DNA from: Mesaphorura yosii
Taxonomy: Eukaryota > Arthropoda > Collembola > Poduromorpha > Tullbergiidae
Assembly (NCBI GenBank): GCA_009869945.1
Contig: WIXG01000233.1
Coordinates: 61,414 to 125,413, forward strand
Direction of reading: 5' to 3'
DNA length: 64,000 nucleotides
Of the stretch, positions 57,617-64,000 are shown piece after piece. A program made the translations under genes and the position numbers. A model generated the notes under the pieces. It ran no database searches, was not told where the DNA came from, and saw only the letters and a list, made by a program, of their open reading frames with translations. How positions within the stretch are numbered: position 1 is the stretch's first letter; each line of letters opens with the position of its first letter.

Positions 57617-60600
57617 ATGGACAGGATTCCTCTTACCAGCCAACACCCACCACCAAGTGAGGTAATTTGCTGGAGTGTACCCCTACGAATTACCTGAACA
57701 AGTTTGACGGAACAATTCTGCTTATGAACAGGCGGACGCGGAGACCTCGCTTTGGGGTAATGGACAATCTGCACACGTCTTTGGTATTGGCCGCGGCCGT
57801 GGTGTGTTGCTTTCAAACACTCAAGAGACGATTGGCATCTCCTCCACACAACGGCCACCGACGGTGCTAAGCAGAGAGGCTGAAACGGGAGCTGGGAACC
57901 AAGAGACTTCGCGCTCGTCCACTACTAGAAGTTCTGACCCAGAAGAAGATTTTGACTTAGGTCAGTTGGAAGTGGTTTCATCAATACCAAGTGACGACAG
58001 GGTCAGCAAGGAAGGCGTTCCAGAGAACAGAGCTCATGTTCCTCGACTTCCATCATCATATTACCGCAGACGTGAAAATCGGCCCGCCAGGTCGACCAGC
58101 ACTGAAAGTGAAATCATACCTGAACCCTCGCTTGCTCCCCTGGACAATTGCGGACTTCCGAAAATACCCTGCAGAGTAATTTTGAGAGGAGTTGACGTCT
58201 ACCACCCTTATGAGGACATGAATGCATTTCCACTCCTTCAGTTAGTTCGTAAGGTGCGTTTAGCTTTTAATTGGGTAGACTTTTCGTCTACAGTTATCCT
58301 TTTACCGCTTGGTCTGGATTTCATTAACTGTTTCAATGCAACCTAGTTGAATCAAGCGATTACATGTTTTTTGTAGGCATTAGAGAAACAACATATTGAT
58401 ACCATCAATGAATTGCAACGCGTCGCATGGCCACATGTCCTGAAGGGAAGGCATTGCTTCATCGTGGGTGGAGCTTCGCCTAAACAAGGGAAAACTCTGT
58501 CCTACCTCGTTCCGATAGCGGCGAAAGTCGTTAAAGACGCCGATATTATAAAAAGGGTAAAGGCAATGGCAAATAATTTCCAAGCTATTGAATCCAATTC
58601 CTGGTCTGCAAACCAACATTCTTATTCTTTGTTGTCTCTTGCAGGGTTCAGAAACTGGACCAATTGGGATTATTTTATGCAGCTGTCAAGCATCTGGTCG
58701 AAAAATTGAAGGACATTTGGAAGATCTACTTAGAAAGCAGGGAATCGATTTTTACCTGGGCGTCAGATCCGACACCAACTTCAAAAAGGCACTGAGCGAG
58801 AACCCGGAGATTCTCATTTGTACTCCTGACTTTCTACTGTTTGTTAATGATAGGTATCCGAGCCTGCTTGGCTTTCACAGGTGAGATCTCGTAGCTTAAA
58901 TTATACATACACAAGTTTGTATTTCATGGCAATTTATTTCAGACTTCGTTACATGATTGTTGATGACTGTCACATTTTACACGAGGAGCATCAAGACTCA
59001 CTAAAGCGTGTGCTGGAACTTCTTTCTTATTCATTAGAAAGGACCGACACACGCAAATACTCCATACAGTTTGTGTTCTGCGGTACAGATTGGAATGAAA
59101 TGATGAAAGAACAATGTGAAGTGGATTCTCCCTTCGGTGATCCAGTACTTATCATTAGTTCATTCCCACAAGCACTGGTTTACGGGAATATAAAGCTGCA
59201 ACTTTTGCTGACGGACGACAACGGAAAGCTCAACAGATTGGCAGGTGCGAGTGCGACCCTCAATAATCTAGACAATTTTCTCGTAACTTATTCTTGATTG
59301 ACTTGATTCATTTAGAAATTATCAAGAGTGGAGTGTCAAATGACTTCGTGGTCGTTTGTCAACATCGAGAAATGGCTGCCAAGATCGGCATATTTTTGTA
59401 CCGAAGAGAAGGAATCTGTTGCACCTACTTTGAAGAAGATGATGAATTGACAGTTCAGGAACAGTACGCAAGTAAGTTAAAATTTATTTATTGTAACATC
59501 GAATTCATTGAATCGAGTGAACTTTCACCACGGACCCATAATACATGCCCTTACTTTTTAGAATTACACGAAACTTGGAGTAATCGTCCAGTTGAGCAAA
59601 CTACCGTGCTGATTACTACGGATGACGATCTGCAGGAATTAAGACTGAATAAAGTTACACATATTTTTCACTTCGAGCTGCCGCGAAGAAAGCAGGACGC
59701 ATTTGGTGAACGGCACGTTTGTATGTGGAGCTTCTTCCCGGACCTTAACAGTGTGCGAACTGAGTCTCTTCACCAGGTTCAATATTTAATGCATCGGAAA
59801 TTGACTAATTCATCCTTTTGTATCGCCTTACATAACTGAATTGTTGTTTTGTGTAGAAACTACGCAGTTATGTCCTTCTGTCTCCAGATGACCCTGAGTT
59901 GGTCAGAGTTGTTGGCTTCATGAAAACCTTAAATGCAGATGTTCCAAACGACTTACAAGCAATTGTGGACATGGTTAGCGTCGAAAATACTAAGTTTTCT
60001 TTTTCGTTTACCAGCTTTACCGTTTATGTTTAATTTCGTAGAATACTGAAAACTCTCTAAGATCCGCGGAGTTGTGCGACGGTATAAGAGTAAAAGGAAA
60101 ATGCAATGCGGCCGATAAGCGAAAGTGTCAACGAATTTATCGACATTTCTTCACCAAAGAGGAGCTCGAGGCTGAGTCAACTATTCCAAAATTTGTAAAT
60201 GGAAGGGTACGAAACGAAATTTGATCATCGCGTTTACAAAACTCAGCAATGTTTCAGTTCATTATTGTCCAATTCAGGTGGATTTGAAAATTTTGGAAAC
60301 GAAGGACCTCAACCAGTACATCGCACGGGTGCTTAATTTTTATCAAGTCAAGAATGGGTCGAAAGTTAATAACATTTCATATGAAGAAATGCTGAGCAAG
60401 CGGAATTCCGATTTAGCAACGTTTTATGAAATGGAGTCGAACAGGCAAGTGGTCCTAGCAGAATTTTTGTCCGGAGAGGCCTAACTTCCCTTTCATATTA
60501 TCACGTTATCAGAAAACCTCTACCCGATCCATATCACAACCTTGGACGCCTCGGCGCTATCAAATACGTCGAGGATGATGGGACAGAATTTTACACAAGA

Positions 60601-63096
60601 GCCAAAGCTACTGGGATTCTCCCAGAAACGAATCCGCGTCTTCGTCTATGGTGTGTGGACATTGGTGTTCACCAAACACGACTCTCAAATCTTCTTTACA
60701 CACTCCCACCTGAGTTGGAGACTTTGCCACCATTGACGACCAGAGTTATAATCGCAGACTTGAAGCCCCTCCAAAATGAAGAAGAGTATCGTTCTAATTG
60801 GAGGGGTTGGGGTGAAAATACAATCGATGTAGTAAAGAAGACTTTGACTGGCCCGGTATGTTGAACCTTTGGGCTATGTGAAAGTCAACTCAATGAATAC
60901 TTTCTCATTTAATTTATAATTTAGGTTTCACTTGCTGTCAACGATATAATTTGGGTACAGTCCTTATGTGAATGGGAAAGAACATCAACTGGGGATTGGG
61001 TGAATAAGTTGGACCTTCGAAAAGAATTTGTCCGAAAAAGGCATGTTGCTGAAAGCAATCCAGATCACCTAAAAACTCTTTATAAGCTGTGTGAAGATAA
61101 CGGATTTTCATGTGGCATGTACAAGGCTCTAGAAACAATTGGAGATGGTACGTAAATCTTTGTTAATGTTAGTATTTATATTCATATATTATTTCATGCA
61201 TTTCACACGTAGAGTTTCAAACTATGGACGACAATTACGACTGGGCCTTCATCAAAACATCTTCACCGGATAGGTGCAGTGTTGCTAAATCTTGGTCAAC
61301 GTGCATCGTTTCTCCCGATCAAATGTATATCGTACAAACGGAATTTACAGATCAATTAGACAAGTTAATTACAGAACTGAATGAAGAAATTGATGCACTA
61401 ATCCAAGAAAAGCCCACTGACTATGAAAAACAATTTCTTAATCACTACGAAGTTGGCCTTTGCGTAGCCGCTAAGGATTTGGACGACCTGTAAGTTAATT
61501 GAGGGATACGCTTTTAAATACTTTTAGGAATTTTAGATTTGAAGTTGAACTCGACTTTGTTGATTGTTGTTTCTAGTTGGGCAAGAGCAATCATTACTAA
61601 CAGGGTTGACGATGAAACTGATGGGATGCTGTTTGACATGTTTTTCGTGGACCACGGAGATCAAGCCACTTCTCTGACCTTAAAAGAACTTTTTCCTCTT
61701 CCCAAGAAGTTTGTTCGACGTTTACCGTTTCAAGCTGTTGCTGTTCGATTGGATCACATAGAGCCGATAGAAACAGAAGAGGCCATCAATCTCAACAGCG
61801 GAAGTTCAAGAGCTTGGGAAGTATCGGCGACGAAATTCCTGCAAGATGTCCTCATTAAAGAGGGTCAAGCGTCGATGGTTGATATCGTGGTAAACATTTC
61901 AATATTAACTAATTGACCGTGAGAGGACTAAAGAAAGATTTTAAAGTGCTTCCTTCGTTATAGGCTACCTCAAAAATCCTGAAAAAATTGGAGAATGATC
62001 CCATATGCGCATACTACAATGCTTTCGTTTTGCCACCTTTTAATGCTTTGGAATCTCAAGCTGACCAAGCGAGTGAAATTGGAGAAATACTGGTATCGAA
62101 TCAGCTGGCAAAGCGTAAACAAGACGCCTGGGAGGTGTGGGAGTCCACGAAGTCTGCATTCCTTCGGATGCTTAATGAAGTACATGATAAAGCGAATATG
62201 GGCAGCAGCGAGAGCAGTGATTACGAAAATGAAACTGACAGTCAAGAAGACGATGCTGAACAGAACTATACATCGTATCTTGGAAATGATTCCGAGTTCA
62301 TGAATCAGATGTTGGAAACGATGGGATTACAAATTCCAAAAGAATCTGTTAACGGACCCGCTCAACTGTCTCAGGTGCAAGGCCAAACAAGTGATCCTCA
62401 TCCCTTCAATAGCAAAAATACTAGCGGTAATATGTCACGATATTCTCTGCGATGACGCAATGTGAATGAAGTCAAAATTCAACACGCATTAATCCTACAC
62501 ATTGCTTTCGCATAGGTGGAGTCAGCGATCAGGGCCCGTCGCCATGCACGTCACCTGTGGACGCTTCCGCCGTGCCAGGAGCCAAAGTCCCTACAGTGAT
62601 TTGGAGACAAACGAAGACACATTTGACAATTCAAATATGCCTTACCGACATAAAGAACCACTCTCTGACACTTGATGAAGTTTGTCGTACAATTTCATTT
62701 CAATCAATTGACCCAGAGGGCTACGCCTTTAATATTAAGCTATTCGCCAAAGTAAATTCGCAACCCCTTGAAATTCCTGGAGGACAATACTTGCTCGTGA
62801 AACTGGAGAAGCTATCTCATGGAAAATGGGAAAATATAACCGCAACAAAGTCACCTCGTTGGTTAAAAGCGGATCTGGACAACGTTAGCCATTCAGAGAA
62901 TTCAGATGAGAATGAAGAACCCGAGGACGATGTTAAACCGAACACTACAGCCGTGGAGCAAGAACTAGACAAGAAAAAGACTGAAGACATTTATCAATTT
63001 GCTAACATCGAAGAAGATGTTGGACGACAAGGAGCGCGTCCAGAATCTGACTCGGAGGACTCAATCTCATCTGATGAGGATATCACAATGGATTAA
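57617..63096 (+). CDS. TDRD12: TDRD12/Yb-type helicase-Tudor-CS protein
   Basis: Sixteen exons, all in phase: 57617-57661, 57732-58253, 58377-58556, 58645-58880, 58943-59244, 59316-59471, 59562-59776, 59857-59973, 60042-60206, 60278-60444, 60513-60855, 60925-61147, 61213-61489, 61577-61889, 61964-62426 and 62516-63096; 1434 aa. A disordered N-terminus carries FGIGRGRG. The RecA-like helicase core has motif I SPKQGKT intact, while motif II is DDCH instead of DEAD. A CCCH-type finger (C-x8-C-x7-C-x5-H) follows in exon 9. Tudor 1 (FYTRAKATGIL...LWCVDIG) is in exon 11 and Tudor 2 (WARAIITNR...FFVDHGDQ) in exons 13-14. The C-terminus has an acidic linker, a CS (p23-like) domain and an acidic tail. 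TDRD12/BoYb/SoYb proteins work in nuage in piRNA biogenesis. Intron 10 uses a GC-AG pair. Confidence 0.94.
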
Positions 63097-63413
63097 CATT
63101 GTTGCACATACACACTACCTTTGTAGTACGTAGTCTTTGTTTTTGTTGTGAATAAATTTTTAGTGTGTAAATCGGCCCATGACTTCTGACTCATTTCATA
63201 CATGCATCGCCTAAATTATGTTTTGTTTGCCAATGATTGCCAATAAATCACCTCCGTGACTCCCTCGCTTGAAATCCTGGTATTTTAAGTTTATTAGGCA
63301 TCACGAGAAATCTCCAGTTACATTATTGATCCGGACATTCATAATGGGTAAACCATAAAGTCGTACTTTGCATAAGCACTTTGCAACTAAAATATTTACA
63401 ATTACAATAAAAT
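63097..63413. other. Convergent 3' spacer
   Basis: Holds the TDRD12 poly(A) signal and the 3' UTR of the minus-strand receptor-like gene. Confidence 0.4.
63151..63156 (+). terminator. Poly(A) signal of TDRD12
   Basis: AATAAA 55 bases after the stop, followed by a T-rich stretch. Confidence 0.55.
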
Positions 63414-64000
63414 TTACATCATGTAAAGTGTAATTGTGAAGTCCAAAGTTGCCAAACCCCAGAGGACAAGGAGGTCTCTGGGCGCCGATCCAAATGTACC
63501 AATCCAGATTTTGAGAGGCTTGCAAGACTCGTTCACTTTGACCAAGAATTTGTGGACTGGGGCCAAACTTTTCGCCTTCGTCAGCAGTTCCGTCGAGGCG
63601 TACTCAACCTGACTCAGTATGCCAGTAAGCAGAGTGACGTATAAGCCCATGACCACCAGAAAAATCCATGAGGCGAGTGTTTCCACAGGTCCGAACTTCA
63701 TTCCCAGCAGATAATGCAAGATGAAGGCGAAAACCAGGACAAGGTAGAGCAAGTGCGCCGGAGCAATGAACGACACGCACTGGTTGAACTCGGTTAGAAT
63801 GATTTGCAGGGAGCGGTAGTTGAGATAGAAGTATGAACACTGCTGCTGCTTCTGACAATCCTCTGATTCGTCGTACAACAGTGATCTGTGCAAATAATTA
63901 ATTAGGCAAGTGACCATTACTTCATAAAATGGAAATTTCACCTCATTTCCTTGTGCACGATCAATCCTTGTGTCGTGAATATGGGCAGGAAGTGCAGGTA
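63414..64000 (-). CDS. Chemoreceptor-like multi-pass protein, 3' part only
   Basis: Two exons are visible: from the window edge to 63942 (HKEMR, phase 2) and 63885-63414 ending in a stop; the 5' part lies beyond 64000. Hydrophobic segments include SFIAPAHLLYLVLVFAFIL and LASWIFLVVMGLYVTLLTGI, plus a last one near LLVLWGLATLDFTITLYM. Before the last segment is a conserved-looking SCKPLKIWIG block that I associate with gustatory/odorant-receptor-like families expanded in springtails. The classic insect gustatory-receptor TY...QF ending is absent. Family call is tentative. Confidence 0.45.
   Translation of the reverse strand, partial: PALPAHIHDTRIDRAQGNEVKFPFYEVMVTCLINYLHRSLLYDESEDCQKQQQCSYFYLNYRSLQIILTEFNQCVSFIAPAHLLYLVLVFAFILHYLLGMKFGPVETLASWIFLVVMGLYVTLLTGILSQVEYASTELLTKAKSLAPVHKFLVKVNESCKPLKIWIGTFGSAPRDLLVLWGLATLDFTITLYMM

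Overview
The window is nuclear DNA of an arthropod. It is moderately AT-rich and carries many multi-exon genes on both strands, with mostly short GT-AG introns (about 50-110 bp). The gene set is arthropod-like: a Ttd14-type nucleotide-binding protein, a two-BIR/RING inhibitor of apoptosis, Maelstrom, a TDRD12/Yb-type helicase-Tudor protein, and a chemoreceptor-like multi-pass protein at the right edge. The chemoreceptor-like C-terminus reminds me of springtail (Collembola) proteins, but that placement is a guess. All gene models were built by hand from splice signals, codon phase and recognised domains.

Layout. 1-8.7 kb: a secreted ADAMTS-like matrix protein (spacer, six TSP1 repeats, PLAC) behind a long first intron. 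9.3-11.7 kb: three tandem minus-strand genes for tiny secreted two-cysteine peptides, plus one unrelated small secreted peptide on the plus strand. 11.9-13.7 kb: a four-TM candidate gene and a degenerate relative. 14.3-17.5 kb: maelstrom, with two reading-frame conflicts. 18.0-20.7 kb: an intron-rich gene derived from a pogo/Tigger transposase. 21.0-22.0 kb: a METTL7-type methyltransferase. 23.0-25.5 kb: an XK-related membrane protein. 26.6-28.0 kb: Ttd14. 29.6-31.2 kb: mitochondrial acetyl-CoA acetyltransferase. 32.7-34.2 kb: the IAP. 35.4-36.2 kb: a PRA1/ARL6IP5 protein.

39-51 kb: an array of four related four-TM genes (39.1, 45.7, 47.6 and 49.8 kb). Interleaved with them are an intronless acidic/His-rich ORF, a one-TM small ORF and an internally deleted PIF/Harbinger element; a dead ISXO2/Merlin-type transposase lies at 51.1-51.5 kb. 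51.5-53.3 kb: a cytochrome P450. 53.6-56.3 kb: an ABCG half-transporter. 57.6-63.1 kb: the 16-exon TDRD12 orthologue. 63.4-64 kb: the 3' end of a chemoreceptor-like gene.

Functionally, two piRNA-pathway genes (maelstrom, TDRD12) lie 40 kb apart in a window that also holds three DNA-transposon derivatives. The rest is a mix of housekeeping metabolism, membrane traffic and transport, apoptosis control, extracellular matrix and lineage-specific small secreted or membrane families. In the genes I could model, nearly all exon junctions keep phase. The exceptions cluster at 12-16.3 kb (the degenerate four-TM copy and maelstrom), which suggests either local decay or local sequence error.
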